A stretch of DNA of 64,000 nt, taken from assembly GCA_028284045.1 (NCBI GenBank), contig JANQSN010000033.1:1-64000 (forward strand), in the 5' to 3' direction. This stretch comes from Alphaproteobacteria bacterium (GTDB lineage Bacteria; Pseudomonadota; Alphaproteobacteria; DSM-16000; Inquilinaceae). The notes beneath the pieces were generated by a model, which saw only the letters and a list, made by a program, of their open reading frames with translations, was not told the DNA's origin and made no database searches. Numbering within the stretch: position 1 is the stretch's first letter; every line of letters starts with the position of its first letter. Below, one piece after another: positions 16,000-26,773 of the stretch. The position numbers were made by a program, and so were the translations under genes.

Positions 16000-17409
16000 G
16001 TGGCGGGCGCTGGCGGCGGGTCCCGGGCCGCGGACGGTCTGACGGGTCGCGATCTGGCAGCCGACGGTCGGGCCGGGGATACCCTCTTCGCGCCGATCAC
16101 CGGGATCGGGCGGACGGCGGTGACGGCCTTTCGGCTCTCCGGTCCTGCCGCCGGGCCGGCCCTCGACGCGCTGAGTGGGCGGCCCCGGCCATCGCCGCGG
16201 CGGGCTGCGCTGCGCTGGCTGCACATGCCGGGGTCGGGCGTGCCCATCGACCAGGCTTTGGTTCTGTGGATGCCGGGGCCTGACAGCTTCACCGGCGAGG
16301 ATGTGGTGGAACTCCATGTGCACGGCGGCCGGGCTGTCGCTGCGGCGCTGTCGGATGCGCTGATGGCGCTGCCGGGGATGACGCCGGCGGAGCCCGGGGC
16401 GTTCAGCCGGCGCGCCTTCGACAATGGCCGGATGGACGTGACGGTGGCGGAGGGAATCGCCGATCTCGTCGCGGCGGAGACAGAGGCGCAACGTCGCCAG
16501 GCCCTGCGGCAGATGGACGGGGCGTTGGGTCGGCGGGTGCGCGACTGGGCGGAGCGCCTGACCCAGGCGGTCGCGCATCTGGAGGCGGCCATCGACTTCG
16601 TGGATGAGGACCTGCCGCCGGATCTGCCGTCTGGCGTGACCGCGGCGTTGGGCGATCTCGCGGTGGAGATGCGGGGCGCGCTGGCTGGGGCGGGGGCGGC
16701 GGTGCGGCTGCGCGACGGCCTGTCGGTCGTGTTGGTCGGCCCGCCGAATGTGGGCAAGTCCAGCTTGATGAACGCGCTGGCCGCTCGGGACGTGGCGATC
16801 GTCGCGGAACGTGCCGGAACGACGCGGGACGTGGTGGAGGCACAGCTGGATCTGGCCGGTTGGCCGGTGATCTTGGCGGATACGGCCGGGCTGCGGGCGT
16901 GTGCGGAGGCGGTGGAGGCGGAGGGGGTTCGCCGCGCCCGCGCCCGCGCCGCGGCGGCGGATGTTCAGGTTCTGGTGCTGGCGGCGACGGAGCTGTCCTC
17001 GGTTCCCCCAGATCTGACGGCGCTAGTGGCCGAAGCGGATCTTGTGGTGGTGAACAAGTGCGATCTTACGGAAGTGCGGCCCCTGACCGGGTGGGGGGAT
17101 GGGCTGGTGGTTGCGGTGTCGGCCGCGACCGGGGCGGGGCTCAGTCAACTGATATCGGCATTGGCGGCGCTGGCGGCCGAGCGCTGCGATGCCGGGGCGG
17201 GGTTGGTCACGCGCCAGCGCCATGTCGCAGCCCTGACCGATGCCGTGGCGGCGCTGGAACGGGCGCGGGCGGAGATGGGGACCGGGGCCCTGGAGCTGGT
17301 TGCGCATGAGGCCCGGATGGCCCTGGGCGCGCTGGGGCGGCTGACCGGTGCGGTGGATGTCGAGGCGCTGTTGGACGTGATCTTCGGGGATTTCTGCATC
17401 GGCAAATAG
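16000..17409 (+). CDS. mnmE: tRNA modification GTPase MnmE
   Basis: MnmE, with MnmG, adds the carboxymethylaminomethyl (or aminomethyl) group to the wobble uridine U34 of certain tRNAs. The 469-residue product has the folate-binding N-terminal domain (TLFAPITGIGRTAVTAFRLSG), then the GTPase motifs: G1 GPPNVGKSS, G2 TTRD, G3 DTAG and G4 NKCD. It ends with the essential CIGK. The first codon is GTG; the N-terminal 25 residues before TLFA are extra and the exact start is uncertain. mnmG follows after a parS-containing gap. Confidence 0.94.
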   Translation: MAGAGGGSRAADGLTGRDLAADGRAGDTLFAPITGIGRTAVTAFRLSGPAAGPALDALSGRPRPSPRRAALRWLHMPGSGVPIDQALVLWMPGPDSFTGEDVVELHVHGGRAVAAALSDALMALPGMTPAEPGAFSRRAFDNGRMDVTVAEGIADLVAAETEAQRRQALRQMDGALGRRVRDWAERLTQAVAHLEAAIDFVDEDLPPDLPSGVTAALGDLAVEMRGALAGAGAAVRLRDGLSVVLVGPPNVGKSSLMNALAARDVAIVAERAGTTRDVVEAQLDLAGWPVILADTAGLRACAEAVEAEGVRRARARAAAADVQVLVLAATELSSVPPDLTALVAEADLVVVNKCDLTEVRPLTGWGDGLVVAVSAATGAGLSQLISALAALAAERCDAGAGLVTRQRHVAALTDAVAALERARAEMGTGALELVAHEARMALGALGRLTGAVDVEALLDVIFGDFCIGK

Positions 17410-17414
17410 GCCAT

Positions 17415-17430
17415 CGTTTCACGTGAAACA
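17415..17430. promoter_or_regulatory. parS centromere site 1
   Basis: CGTTTCACGTGAAACA matches the conserved bacterial parS TGTTTCACGTGAAACA at 15 of 16 positions, with an intact 14-bp palindrome GTTTCACGTGAAAC. It lies just after mnmE, 3.6 kb from parB. ParB is expected to load here and spread. Confidence 0.9.
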
Positions 17431-17641
17431 CTCCGCTCGACGCGCCGCGGGCACACGGGCAGTGGCGGACGATGCGCCGGTATTGCCGGCGTGGATCCCT
17501 ACCAAAGCCCATCGGTGCTAGAAGATGACGTCTTCAGGGGTCGTCTGGCGCCGATGACGACGCAACCCGCGACCGTGTTGCGGACTCCTGAGGGTCGTGA
17601 TGGGTGTGACAAGCGTTCAAGGGAGCAAGGAGCCGGTGACG

Positions 17642-19540
17642 ATGGCGTGTCACCACCGTGCCGATGTCATCGTCGTCGGCGGCGGCCATGCCGGGGCCGA
17701 GGCGGCGGCCGCGGCGGCCCGGCTGGGCGCGCGTGTCCTGCTGGTGACGCACAACCCGGCGACCATCGGCGTCATGTCTTGCAATCCGGCCATCGGGGGC
17801 CTCGGCAAAGGGCACCTGGTGCGGGAGATCGATGCCCTCGACGGGCTGATGGGGCGGGTGATCGATCGGGCGGGCATTCAGTTTCGCGTCCTCAATCGCT
17901 CCAAGGGCCCGGCAGTCCGCGGCCCGCGGGCCCAGGCGGATCGCGCGCTCTATCGCTCGGCGATGCAATCGGCGTTGGGATCCATGGTGGGTCTGGTGGT
18001 GTGCGACGGGGCGGTGGAGGACCTCTGCCTTGACGGGACCGGGCGGGTCTCGGGGGTGGCGCTGGCGGACGGCCGGGTCCTGACTGCGGCGGCAGTGGTG
18101 TTGACCACCGGCACCTTCCTCCGCGGGCTGATTCATCTTGGGACCGAGCGCACCGCCGCCGGACGCCTCGGGGAACGGCCGGCGCTGGCGTTGGCGGAGC
18201 GTCTTTACGGCCTTGGCCTCGCCATGGGGCGGCTGAAGACGGGGACGCCGCCGCGGCTGGATGGCCGAACCATCGACTGGGCCGCCACGATCCCTCAGGC
18301 CGGCGACGATCCGCCGGAGCCCTTCTCCGCGCTGACGGATCGAATCACGACGCGGCAGGTGGCGTGCGCGATCACCGGGACGACGGCGGAAACCCACGCA
18401 ATCATTCGCGACAATCTGGCGCTCTCCCCGCTCTACAGCGGTCAGATCGAGAGCCGGGGGCCGCGCTACTGCCCGTCCATCGAGGACAAGGTGGTTCGGT
18501 TCGCCGACAAGGACCGTCACCAGATCTTCCTGGAGCCCGAAGGCCTCGACGACCCGACCGTCTATCCGAACGGGATTTCGACCTCGTTGCCGCGGGATGT
18601 GCAGGCGGCGGTGGTTAGGACGATCCCGGGACTGGCCGAGGCAACCATCCTGCAGCATGGCTATGCCATCGAGTACGACTATGTCGACCCGCGGGAGTTG
18701 TGGCCGACCCTGGCGGTGAAACGCTTGCCGGGTCTCTATCTCGCCGGGCAGATCAACGGCACCACCGGATATGAGGAGGCGGCGGCGCAGGGGCTGATTG
18801 CCGGCCTGAACGCCGCGCTGTCCGCCGGCCGGGCGGGTGGCGACGGTGCGAACGACGCGCAGGGCGGGGTAAGCCTAGACCGGGCGGACGGCTATATCGG
18901 CGTGCTGATCGACGATCTGGTGACGCGTGGCGTGACGGAGCCCTACCGTATGTTCACGTCGCGGGCGGAGTATCGGCTCAGCCTGCGGGCGGACAATGCC
19001 GACCAACGACTGACGCCGATCGGTCTGCAGATCGGCTGCATCGGCCAGGATCGTGCCGCCCGCTTCGCCGACAAGGCGGCGTGGCTGGAGCGCGGGCGGG
19101 CCCTGATGCAGTCGCTGAGCCTGACGCCGAGCGAGGCATGCGCGCAGGGCTTGCGCATCAATCTCGACGGCCAGCGCCGAACGGCGTTCGATCTGACGCG
19201 CTATCCGGGCATCGACTTTGCGACGCTTCGCCGTCTGTGGCCGGTGCTGGCCGATCTGCCGGTCGCGATCGGCGAGCAATTGGTGATCGATGGCCGATAC
19301 GCCGGCTATGTCGAGCGCCAATCGGCGGAGGTTCGCGCATTCCGGCGCGACGAGGCGTTGCGGTTGCCGGCCGATTTGGTCTTTGACCGGGTCGCCGGCC
19401 TGTCGACGGAACTGAAGCAGCTCCTCGACCGAGCGCGGCCGGCCACGCTGGGGGCCGCGGGCCGTCTGCCAGGCATGACACCGGCCGGCCTGATCGCGTT
19501 GCTGCGGCACGTCCAACGGTCGGATGATGCCGCGGCGTGA
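17642..19540 (+). CDS. mnmG: tRNA U34 carboxymethylaminomethyl synthase, FAD subunit
   Basis: MnmG (GidA) is the FAD/NADH partner of MnmE in wobble uridine modification. The protein shows the FAD loop [10 protein letters not shown] near the start and the two conserved cysteine segments SCNPAIGG and [17 protein letters not shown]-like [10 protein letters not shown] and a helical C-terminal domain follow. I chose ATG 17642 (632 residues) because AAGGAG lies 9 nt upstream. The frame is open to GTG 17597, but that adds residues before the Rossmann strand. It overlaps rsmG by 17 bp. Confidence 0.95.
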   Translation: MACHHRADVIVVGGGHAGAEAAAAAARLGARVLLVTHNPATIGVMSCNPAIGGLGKGHLVREIDALDGLMGRVIDRAGIQFRVLNRSKGPAVRGPRAQADRALYRSAMQSALGSMVGLVVCDGAVEDLCLDGTGRVSGVALADGRVLTAAAVVLTTGTFLRGLIHLGTERTAAGRLGERPALALAERLYGLGLAMGRLKTGTPPRLDGRTIDWAATIPQAGDDPPEPFSALTDRITTRQVACAITGTTAETHAIIRDNLALSPLYSGQIESRGPRYCPSIEDKVVRFADKDRHQIFLEPEGLDDPTVYPNGISTSLPRDVQAAVVRTIPGLAEATILQHGYAIEYDYVDPRELWPTLAVKRLPGLYLAGQINGTTGYEEAAAQGLIAGLNAALSAGRAGGDGANDAQGGVSLDRADGYIGVLIDDLVTRGVTEPYRMFTSRAEYRLSLRADNADQRLTPIGLQIGCIGQDRAARFADKAAWLERGRALMQSLSLTPSEACAQGLRINLDGQRRTAFDLTRYPGIDFATLRRLWPVLADLPVAIGEQLVIDGRYAGYVERQSAEVRAFRRDEALRLPADLVFDRVAGLSTELKQLLDRARPATLGAAGRLPGMTPAGLIALLRHVQRSDDAAA

Positions 19541-20186
19541 GGACCTTGACGCCATCGCGCAGGATGCCGGCTTGGGTGTTTCACGTGAAACGAGGGACCG
19601 GCTGCAGGCCTATGCCGACCTGTTGAAACGCTGGCAACGGCGCATCAACCTGGTCGGACGCGACAGCGTGCCCGGCCTGTGGCACCGCCATATCCGCGAT
19701 TCGGCCCAGCTTCTCCCCCTGCTGCCCGACGGCGCCCGCACCCTGGTCGATCTCGGTAGTGGCGCGGGATTCCCGGGCCTCATCCTCGCCATTCTCGGCG
19801 TGCCCGAGGTTCGCCTGATCGAGAGCGATCAGCGCAAGGCCGCCTTTCTGGCCGAGGCCGCCCGCGTGACCGGTGTCCGGGTCACGATCGAGACCCGACG
19901 GATCGAAGACGTGCCGGCCTGCGCCGCCGATATCGTGACCGCCCGGGCGCTCGCCCCGCTGGACCGATTGCTGCCGCTGGTCCGGCGCTTCGTCCGTCCG
20001 GACAGTGTCGTCCTCCTGCTGAAGGGTCAAGATGTAGATCGGGAATTGACCGAAGCTACTAAAAGCGGGATTATCGACAGGAACTGGCAGCCGGAGCGAC
20101 TGCCCAGCCGGACGGATCCGGCCGCCGTCATCCTGCGTTTCGGAGGACATTGCCTTGGCCCTGCCGACCCTGCGCCCGGCCGATGA
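19524..20186 (+). CDS. rsmG: 16S rRNA (guanine-N7) methyltransferase RsmG
   Basis: RsmG (GidB) methylates G527 of 16S rRNA (E. coli numbering); loss gives low-level streptomycin resistance. The 220 residues contain the SAM-binding [11 protein letters not shown] near residues 74-84, and [12 protein letters not shown] before it. The N-terminal GVSRET codons contain a parS site. The gene overlaps the mnmG end by 17 bp and the parA start by about 30 bp, so translation of the run is probably coupled. Confidence 0.93.
   Translation: MMPRREDLDAIAQDAGLGVSRETRDRLQAYADLLKRWQRRINLVGRDSVPGLWHRHIRDSAQLLPLLPDGARTLVDLGSGAGFPGLILAILGVPEVRLIESDQRKAAFLAEAARVTGVRVTIETRRIEDVPACAADIVTARALAPLDRLLPLVRRFVRPDSVVLLLKGQDVDRELTEATKSGIIDRNWQPERLPSRTDPAAVILRFGGHCLGPADPAPGR
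19577..19592. promoter_or_regulatory. parS centromere site 2, inside rsmG
   Basis: TGTTTCACGTGAAACG matches consensus parS at 15 of 16 positions and shares the 14-bp palindrome of the 17415 site. It is read in frame as VSRET in RsmG. A parS site embedded in gidB/rsmG is a recurring arrangement. The two sites are 2.2 kb apart and lie within 3.6 kb of parAB. Confidence 0.9.
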
Positions 20187-21012
20187 GGCCGCCGACGGTC
20201 CTGGACAGGCCCGCGGGCCCGCCCGGTGCGTTGCCGATCGGGTGATCGCCATCGCCAATCAGAAGGGTGGGGTGGGCAAGACCACAACGGCGATCAACCT
20301 CGGCACCGCCTTGGCCGCCATCGGGCGGCGGGTCCTCATCATCGATCTCGATGCCCAGGGCAACGCCAGCACCGGCCTCGGCATCGATCGGGGTGCCCGG
20401 GGGACCGGAACCTATGGACTGCTCTTCGGCGACACCTCGGTCGCCGAGGCCGCCCGCGCCACCGAGATCCCCAACCTCTGGGTCGTTCCCTCCACCGCCG
20501 ATCTTTCCGGCGCGGAAGTCGAACTCGTTTCGGCCGCCGGCCGCGAGTTCCGCCTGAAGAGCGCGCTCGGCGAACCGATCGCCGAGGCCTATGACTATGT
20601 CCTCATCGACTGCCCGCCGGCGCTCGGTCTCCTGACGCTGAACGCGATGGTCGCCGCCGACCGCGTCCTCGTGCCGCTGCAATGCGAGTTCTACGCCCTG
20701 GAAGGCTTGAGCTTTCTGATGCGGACCATCGAGCGTGTCCGCAAGGGCCTGAACCCCGATCTCGACATCGACGGCATCGTGCTGACCATGTTCGACAAGC
20801 GTAACAAGCTGTCGGAGATGGTGGCCTGCGACGTCCGCCAGCATCTCGGCGACAAGGTCTTTCAGACCGTGATCCCGCGCAATGTCCGCATCTCCGAAGC
20901 GCCGTCGCACGGCAAGCCGGTTCTGCTCTACGACCTGCAATGCGCCGGGTCGCGGGCCTATGTTCATCTCGCCGGCGAGGTTCTGCGCCGCGAAGCGCGG
21001 GCGGCCGCCTGA
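20155..21012 (+). CDS. parA: Chromosome-partitioning ATPase ParA
   Basis: ParA is the Walker-type ATPase that, with ParB-parS, moves newly copied origins. After a 28-residue tail the 285-residue product has the deviant Walker A KGGVGKTTT, the DLDAQGNAS motif (Walker A') and VLIDCPPALG (Walker B). The TTG at 20155 is the likely start, because GGAGG lies 8 nt upstream and no ATG is available before the ATPase core. A GTG at the core itself is the alternative. Its stop overlaps the parB start as TGATG. Confidence 0.95.
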   Translation: MALPTLRPADEAADGPGQARGPARCVADRVIAIANQKGGVGKTTTAINLGTALAAIGRRVLIIDLDAQGNASTGLGIDRGARGTGTYGLLFGDTSVAEAARATEIPNLWVVPSTADLSGAEVELVSAAGREFRLKSALGEPIAEAYDYVLIDCPPALGLLTLNAMVAADRVLVPLQCEFYALEGLSFLMRTIERVRKGLNPDLDIDGIVLTMFDKRNKLSEMVACDVRQHLGDKVFQTVIPRNVRISEAPSHGKPVLLYDLQCAGSRAYVHLAGEVLRREARAAA

Positions 21013-22037
21013 TGACCGACCCCGGTGCCCGGCGCCGGCCGCAGCTCGGCCGCGGCCTCAGCGCGCTGTTCGGCGACGCCGACCCGGCGGCGGCGGAAGC
21101 AGTCGCGACCGAAGGCGTGCGCTCGGTTCCCATCGAGGCCATCTTCGCCAATCCCGCCCAGCCGCGGCGCCGATTCGCCGATGTCGAACTGGCGGAGCTG
21201 GCGCGGTCGATCCGCGAACGCGGCATCGTCCAACCGCTGCTGGTGCGTCCCCGCCCGACCGGGGTCGACGGCGCGTATGAGATCGTCGCCGGGGAGCGGC
21301 GATGGCGCGCCGCCCAGCAGGTCCAACTGCACGAGGTTCCGGTCGTCGTTCGCGCACTCGACGACGCGCAATCGCTGCAGCTCTCGATCATCGAGAATGT
21401 TCAGCGGCAGGATCTGTCGTGCCTGGAGGAGGCCGCCGCCTACCGTCGCCTGGTCTCCGAGTTCGGCCATACCCAGGAGGAAATCGCCGGCATCGTCGGC
21501 AAGAGCCGCAGCCATGTCGCCAACAGCCTGCGCCTGCTGAACCTGCCGGCGGCGGTCCAACAGTTCCTGGAGGACGGCCGCCTGTCCGCCGGCCATGGCC
21601 GGGCACTGCTCAGCGTCGACGACCCGGCCGCCCTCGCGGTGGAGGTGGTCCGCCGTGGGCTGAGCGTCCGCCAGACGGAGGCGCTCGCCCAGCAGCAGCG
21701 CGATCGGCACGTAGCCCCGACGCCGGTGGCCGATCCCCCGACGGTGCGCCCCGTCGCGAAGGCCCGCGAAGACCGGGCCGGCACGTCGGGACCCGCCGAC
21801 AGCCGCGATCCCTTCGATCACCCGACACCGCCGGGTCAGGAGGATCCGTTCCGCCGGCCGCTCGCCCAAGAAGATGCCACCGCCCTCCAGCGCAGTCTTT
21901 CCGAGGAGCTTGGCATGAGGGTGCGCATCGATATGCGCGCCGCAGCGGCGGGTTCTCTGTCGATCGACTTTCGGTCGCTGGAGCAGCTGGACGTCCTGCT
22001 TGCCAGGCTGAGCCCGCCGATCCCGTTCTCCGGGTAG
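21012..22037 (+). CDS. parB: Chromosome-partitioning protein ParB (CTPase clamp)
   Basis: ParB binds parS, closes as a CTP-dependent clamp and spreads. The 341 residues start with GRGLSALFG (the ParA-contact region), then IFANPAQPRRRF. The CTP-site GERRWRAAQQ and the helix-turn-helix around HTQEEIAGIVGKSRSHVANSLRLLNLP follow. A Pro-rich linker (about 240-290) leads to a C-terminal dimerisation domain. The start ATG overlaps the parA stop by one base. The gene converges with holA, 58 bp away. Confidence 0.95.
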   Translation: MTDPGARRRPQLGRGLSALFGDADPAAAEAVATEGVRSVPIEAIFANPAQPRRRFADVELAELARSIRERGIVQPLLVRPRPTGVDGAYEIVAGERRWRAAQQVQLHEVPVVVRALDDAQSLQLSIIENVQRQDLSCLEEAAAYRRLVSEFGHTQEEIAGIVGKSRSHVANSLRLLNLPAAVQQFLEDGRLSAGHGRALLSVDDPAALAVEVVRRGLSVRQTEALAQQQRDRHVAPTPVADPPTVRPVAKAREDRAGTSGPADSRDPFDHPTPPGQEDPFRRPLAQEDATALQRSLSEELGMRVRIDMRAAAAGSLSIDFRSLEQLDVLLARLSPPIPFSG

Positions 22038-22095
22038 AGCCGATTCGTTTAGCGGCTGCCCGCCAGATCGCTTTGGGGGTCGCGCACGTCGTCCG

Positions 22096-23148
22096 CTATC
22101 GCGGCCTCGATGGCCGGATCCGGCCAGCCGCCTCGCGCGACAACGTCAACAGCTCCTGGCGCAGCACGATCTCCGCTGGGATCCCGGTCTGCTTGCAGGC
22201 GAGTTCCAGCGCGAACAGCCGATCCAAGGCGGCCTGGCAGGCGGCGCGCGGCCAGGATCCTTGCAGCCGTCGGAAAGCCGGCTGTTGCTTGAAGAAGATC
22301 CGAAGCCGGGCGAGGATCGCCTGCTCGGTATGGCCCGCCGCCGCCAGCAACGACGCCATGCGCAGGCGATCGACATGCCGCTGCACGGCGCGAACGATAC
22401 GCACCGGCGCGACCCCGTCGGCGGCCAGGCGTCGGCAGGCCCTGTCGACCACGGCGACGGCCCCTTCGGTCACCGCAATCGCCAGGGCGTCCAGCGAGGC
22501 TTGCGCACCGTCGCCGAGACAGTCGCTCACGTCCTCCGCCGTGAGCTGCCGTCGGTCGCCGACGAAGCAGACGAGCTTTTCCAGCTCTCCGCGCATCACC
22601 GCATGGTCCGCGCCCAACCGATCGGCCAGCGCAACCAGGACGTCCCGATCGGCGCGTACGCCGGCGGCGTCGAGATGGCGGCGAATCTCCTCGATCAGCG
22701 CGCCGCCTTCCGCCGGGTAGCAGGCGATCGCCACGGCCGCCGGCGCCGCCTCGCACAGTCGGCGCAGCGCCGAGCGCGGCGGCAGATCCGCCGGTCCCTC
22801 CAGGACAATCAAATTGGCGGCCAAGGTGCTGCCGGCCGCCTGGTCCAGGCAGGTCTCGACGGCGGCCGTGACCGCATCGGCGGCGTCGCGGACCCGGATC
22901 GCGCGCCGCCCGCCGACCAGGCTGCCCGCCGCGGCTTCATCCACCAGCCGTGCCGGATCGCCGGAGATGTCACCGGCCTCCAGCGTCGCCGCCCGGAAGG
23001 GATCGTCCGCCGACCCGGCGATCGTCGTCATCAAGCCGCGGCACCGCTCGCGAACCAGCCCGCGATCGGGTCCATAAACCAGCGCCACGGCGATATCGTC
23101 CGGCGGACGGCGCAGGAAGCCGTCGACGCGCGCCGGCGCCAACTTCAC
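22096..23148 (-). CDS. holA: DNA polymerase III delta subunit
   Basis: HolA is the clamp-loader subunit that opens the beta clamp. The 350-residue product shows the family pattern: VALVYGPDRGLVRERC near residues 21-36 (the degenerate nucleotide-binding loop), LGADHAVMRGELEKL (the AAA+ lid region), and a C-terminal helical collar domain with RRLQGSWPRAACQAALDRLF. Position between parB and lptE fits the alphaproteobacterial order. The ATG at 23148 gives a natural MKLAPARVDGFLRRPP start. Confidence 0.92.
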   Translation of the reverse strand: MKLAPARVDGFLRRPPDDIAVALVYGPDRGLVRERCRGLMTTIAGSADDPFRAATLEAGDISGDPARLVDEAAAGSLVGGRRAIRVRDAADAVTAAVETCLDQAAGSTLAANLIVLEGPADLPPRSALRRLCEAAPAAVAIACYPAEGGALIEEIRRHLDAAGVRADRDVLVALADRLGADHAVMRGELEKLVCFVGDRRQLTAEDVSDCLGDGAQASLDALAIAVTEGAVAVVDRACRRLAADGVAPVRIVRAVQRHVDRLRMASLLAAAGHTEQAILARLRIFFKQQPAFRRLQGSWPRAACQAALDRLFALELACKQTGIPAEIVLRQELLTLSREAAGRIRPSRPR

Positions 23149-23287
23149 CGGCGTGCGCCCGGCCTGTCTTCCGGCGCCTGGCCTCTCGCGCGCCCGGCGC
23201 CGGTTTCCGCGTCGGCGCCACGACCAACCAAGCCGAAACGCCCGCCGTCCCGCCAGCCGGTCCTATTGTCGGCCGGTCGTTCAGACC

Positions 23288-23851
23288 TCATCCGACATCC
23301 TCCGCCCGCGTCTGGAAGTAGAGCGCCAGTTCGCGGCGAATCTGCTCGCTGATGTCCCGGAGCGACCGCTCCCGCGCGCTGTCGACGCTGACCTCGCTGC
23401 CGAAGAGGTCGTCCTGGATGTTGTAGCTGGCGGTCGCGCGATGCCTGCGCTCCAGCACGACCTCGCTGCTTGCCAGCTCGATCAGTCTGGCCTTGGCGGT
23501 GACCACGAGCCGTGCGCGCGTCACCGTGCCGTCGTCGACGGTCGCCAGCGACCCTTCCGACTCGTCGAGATCCACCGTCAGCCGATGGGTCGGCTCGGCC
23601 GGCCGCCCGCCCGGATTGAGCCGCTCCAGCAGGAGGTTGCGGAGCTGCTGTCCCGGGCGATCGGCAACCACCGCGACTCGGACGGCCGCAAGGTCGTCGG
23701 CCACCACCCGGCCACCCTCGCTGACCTCTCCATAGAGTGGCTGGAACCCGCAGCCCGCCAAGGCCGCAGCCGTGCCGGCCGCGACCAGGAGGCGTCGCCG
23801 CAGGATCGGCGAAGAGGCGTCGCTCAACCCTTGAGGATGTCTTCGATGCAT
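23288..23851 (-). CDS. lptE: LPS-assembly lipoprotein LptE
   Basis: LptE is the outer-membrane lipoprotein plug of the LptD translocon that places lipopolysaccharide at the cell surface. The 187-residue product from ATG 23851 has a signal peptide with the lipobox LAGCGFQPLYG; GFQPLYG is characteristic of LptE. A GGGGGG-containing purine stretch lies upstream of this ATG. A GTG 10 codons earlier (23881) is possible. It sits between leuS and holA, the usual alphaproteobacterial place. Confidence 0.9.
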   Translation of the reverse strand: MHRRHPQGLSDASSPILRRRLLVAAGTAAALAGCGFQPLYGEVSEGGRVVADDLAAVRVAVVADRPGQQLRNLLLERLNPGGRPAEPTHRLTVDLDESEGSLATVDDGTVTRARLVVTAKARLIELASSEVVLERRHRATASYNIQDDLFGSEVSVDSARERSLRDISEQIRRELALYFQTRAEDVG

Positions 23852-24028
23852 GATGGTGACCCCCCGGGGCTGTGTTCCCACGCGGTCTGGACGTCTTCGC
23901 TTGATGCTCGGCCGCCCGGCCCTCCACGGCAGTATCCTGGAACAGGGGGCCGGGTTGGAGCCGATTCGGGAAAGGGCGTACAGCGCCTTAGGTCGGCGCG
24001 GGGAATTGAACGGGCCGGTAGGAGGCCC

Positions 24029-26773
24029 TCAAACCACGACATTGACGATCCGATTCGGCACGACCACCACTTTGCGGACCGGTCGGTCCCCGACCGCTCG
24101 GCGCACCGCCACATCGGCCAGTGCTTGATCCTCCGCCGTTTCGCGTGCGGCGTCGCGAGGCAGCGCGATGGTGGCGCGCAGCTTGCCGTTGACCTGCACG
24201 GCGACGGTGACGGTGTCGTCCTGCAGCAATGCAGGGTCCGCCGTCGGCCAGGGGGTTTCGCTCAGCGGCGCCGTGCCGCCCAGTCGCTCCCACAGCTCCT
24301 CCGCCAGATGCGGCACCACCGGTCCCAAGAGCTGCACGATGGCCGCCAAGGCCTCGCGGCGCGCGGCGCCGAGACCGGCGCCGGCGTCGCCGGACGCCTG
24401 GGCGTCGGTCAGCATATTGGTCAACTCGCGGATCCGGGCGACCGCGCGGTTCAACCGGAACCCGTCGAGGTCCTCGCCGACCCCGGCGATGGTGCGATGG
24501 GTCGCGCGCCGTAGCGCCAAGGCTGCGGGGGCCGACGCCTCGGTCCCAGCCCCGTCGCCGGGCGGCTCCTCGGCGACCAGCCGCCACAGCCGGTTGAGGT
24601 AGCGCCACGCCCCCTCGATACCGCTTTCCGTCCAGTCGAGGTCACGCTCCGGCGGGCTGTCCGACAGCAGCAGCAGCCGCGCGGTATCGGCGCCGTAGGT
24701 CTCCACCACCCGCTCCAGCCCGACCACGTTCTTGCGCGACTTGCTCATCTTCTCCGCGCGGCCGACGGTCACCGGGGTGCCGTCGCTCGCCCGCCGGGCG
24801 CCGCCGCCGGCCGCCCCGTCCAGCGTTATCTCCTCCGGAAACAGCCAGGCGCCGTCGGCCGCCTGATAGGTCTCGTGGCACACCATCCCCTGGGTCATCA
24901 ATCCGGCGAAGGGCTCTGCCAGGTCGGCGTAGCCGCAGTCGGTCAGCGCCCGCATGAAGAAGCGCGAATAGAGCAGGTGCAGGACCGCGTGTTCGATGCC
25001 GCCGATATACTGGTCGACCGGCAGCCAGTAGTCGACATCGCCCCGCCGGAACGCCGTGTCCGCGTCGGGCGAGCAGAACCGCGCGAAGTACCACGAGCTT
25101 TCGAAGAAGGTGTCGAAGGTGTCGGTCTCCCGGATCGCCGCCGTCCCGCATTTGGGGCAGGCGACATGCTTCCAGGTCGGGTGGTGATCCAGCGGGTTGC
25201 CGGCCACCGACAGATCGACGTCACGCGGCAGCTCGACCGGCAGATCGGACTCCGGCACGGGGACGATCCCGCAGTTGGGGCAATGGATCACCGGGATGGG
25301 GCAGCCCCAATAGCGTTGCCGCGACACCCCCCAGTCGCGCAGGCGAAAGGCGATCCGGGCCTCCCCGAGGTCGCGGCCCTCCAGCGCCGTGATGGCGGCC
25401 CGCTTCGCTTCCGCCACCGTCAGCGGCGTCGGCACCGCCAAGTCCGGTACGCCCAGGCAGGCCAGGTCATAGGCGAACCGGCGCCCGTCGGCGCCGATGA
25501 AGGCGGTGGCGCCGACATGGAACAGGCGCCGACCGTCGATCTCCGCGATGCCGGCGCCGTCTTCGAACCGCGCGCGGTCCTCGGGTGCCAGCGCGGCGAC
25601 GGCATCGTCGTCGACCGGCGTCGCGTCGGCCGGCCACAGGGCCGGGCGCACCGCCAGATCGTACTTCCGGGCGAAATCCAGGTCGCGCTGGTCATGCGCC
25701 GGGCAGCCGAAGACGGCGCCGGTGCCGTAGCCCATCAGCACGAAGTTCGCGACATAGACGGGCAGAAGCCGATCCGCCTCGAACGGATGGCGCACGGCCA
25801 GCGCGGTGCGGTAACCCCGTTTCTCCGCCTTCTCCAACGCCGCTTCGCTGGTGCCGAGGCGGCGGCATTCGCCGGCGAAGGCGGCCAGCGCGGGGTCGTC
25901 CTCGGCCAGGCTTAGGCTCACCGGATGGTCTGGCGACAGGGCGAGGAAGCTGGCGCCGGCAATCGTGTCCGGACGGGTCGTGAAGACCTCGATGGCCTCG
26001 GGCAGGCCTGCGCGCAGGGCGTCCGGCAGCGGTGTGCGCGCATCGCCGTCCGGTGCCGCTCGGCCGGCCAGCGCAAACCGCATCAGCGCGCCCTCCGACC
26101 GGCCGATCCAGTTCTGCTGCATCAGCCGGACGCGGTCGGGCCAGCGGTCCAGCGTCTCCAATGCCTCCAGCAGGCTGTCGGCATAGCGCGTGATGGCGAG
26201 GAACCATTGCGGCAGCCGCCGTTGCTCGACCAATGCGCCGGACCGCCAGCCCCGTCCGTCGATCACCTGCTCGTTGGCCAGGACGGTGTGCTCGACCGGA
26301 TCCCAGTTGACCACCGACTCCTTCCGGTAGGCGAGGCCCGCCTCCAGGAAGTCCAGAAACATCTTCTGCTCGTGGCGGTAGTAATCCGGCGTGCAGGTGG
26401 CGATCTCCCGGTCCCAGTCGTAGCTGAGGCCGATCAGCCGAAGCTGCTCGCCCATCACCCGGATGTTCTCGAAGGTCCAGTCGGCCGGGTGCACGCCGCC
26501 GGCGAGCGCGGCATTCTCCGCCGGCAGCCCAAAGGCATCCCATCCCATGGGATGCAGGACGTTGAAACCCTGGGCCCGCTTGTACCGGGCGATGACGTCG
26601 CCGATGGCGTAGTTGCGGACATGCCCGACATGCAGCCGCCCCGACGGATAGGGAAACATCTCCAGCACGTAGTATTTCGGCCGCCCGGGATCGATCCGCG
26701 CGTGGAAGGTGCCGCGCTCGGCCCACCGCGCCTGCCACTTCGCCTCGATCTCGCGGAAGCTGTACCGCGCCAT
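24029..26773 (-). CDS. leuS: Leucyl-tRNA synthetase
   Basis: LeuS charges tRNA-Leu and edits misactivated residues. The 914-residue length is normal for the class Ia enzyme. The HIGH-type motif is [15 protein letters not shown] near residues 42-56. A large CP1 editing insertion includes [20 protein letters not shown] and [11 protein letters not shown]. The zinc-type CPNCG and CPKCG segments follow, and [11 protein letters not shown] is the class I lysine loop. The C-terminal [11 protein letters not shown] is typical. The start ATG 26773 is clear. Confidence 0.97.
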   Translation of the reverse strand: MARYSFREIEAKWQARWAERGTFHARIDPGRPKYYVLEMFPYPSGRLHVGHVRNYAIGDVIARYKRAQGFNVLHPMGWDAFGLPAENAALAGGVHPADWTFENIRVMGEQLRLIGLSYDWDREIATCTPDYYRHEQKMFLDFLEAGLAYRKESVVNWDPVEHTVLANEQVIDGRGWRSGALVEQRRLPQWFLAITRYADSLLEALETLDRWPDRVRLMQQNWIGRSEGALMRFALAGRAAPDGDARTPLPDALRAGLPEAIEVFTTRPDTIAGASFLALSPDHPVSLSLAEDDPALAAFAGECRRLGTSEAALEKAEKRGYRTALAVRHPFEADRLLPVYVANFVLMGYGTGAVFGCPAHDQRDLDFARKYDLAVRPALWPADATPVDDDAVAALAPEDRARFEDGAGIAEIDGRRLFHVGATAFIGADGRRFAYDLACLGVPDLAVPTPLTVAEAKRAAITALEGRDLGEARIAFRLRDWGVSRQRYWGCPIPVIHCPNCGIVPVPESDLPVELPRDVDLSVAGNPLDHHPTWKHVACPKCGTAAIRETDTFDTFFESSWYFARFCSPDADTAFRRGDVDYWLPVDQYIGGIEHAVLHLLYSRFFMRALTDCGYADLAEPFAGLMTQGMVCHETYQAADGAWLFPEEITLDGAAGGGARRASDGTPVTVGRAEKMSKSRKNVVGLERVVETYGADTARLLLLSDSPPERDLDWTESGIEGAWRYLNRLWRLVAEEPPGDGAGTEASAPAALALRRATHRTIAGVGEDLDGFRLNRAVARIRELTNMLTDAQASGDAGAGLGAARREALAAIVQLLGPVVPHLAEELWERLGGTAPLSETPWPTADPALLQDDTVTVAVQVNGKLRATIALPRDAARETAEDQALADVAVRRAVGDRPVRKVVVVPNRIVNVVV

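Noticed and set aside
15493-16578. N-terminal extension of the DUF255 frame to 16578
   Set aside because: The conserved family start is at 15492; the extension is antisense to DUF6489 and mnmE and lacks similarity.
17534-18658. Leftward 374-codon frame opposite mnmG
   Set aside because: A shadow of a strongly conserved gene on the other strand, Arg/His/Gln-rich as expected for antisense frames.
22038-22095. Possible bidirectional terminator between convergent parB and holA
   Set aside because: Only a short GCCG/CGGC-type pairing was found and no T-tract on either strand.
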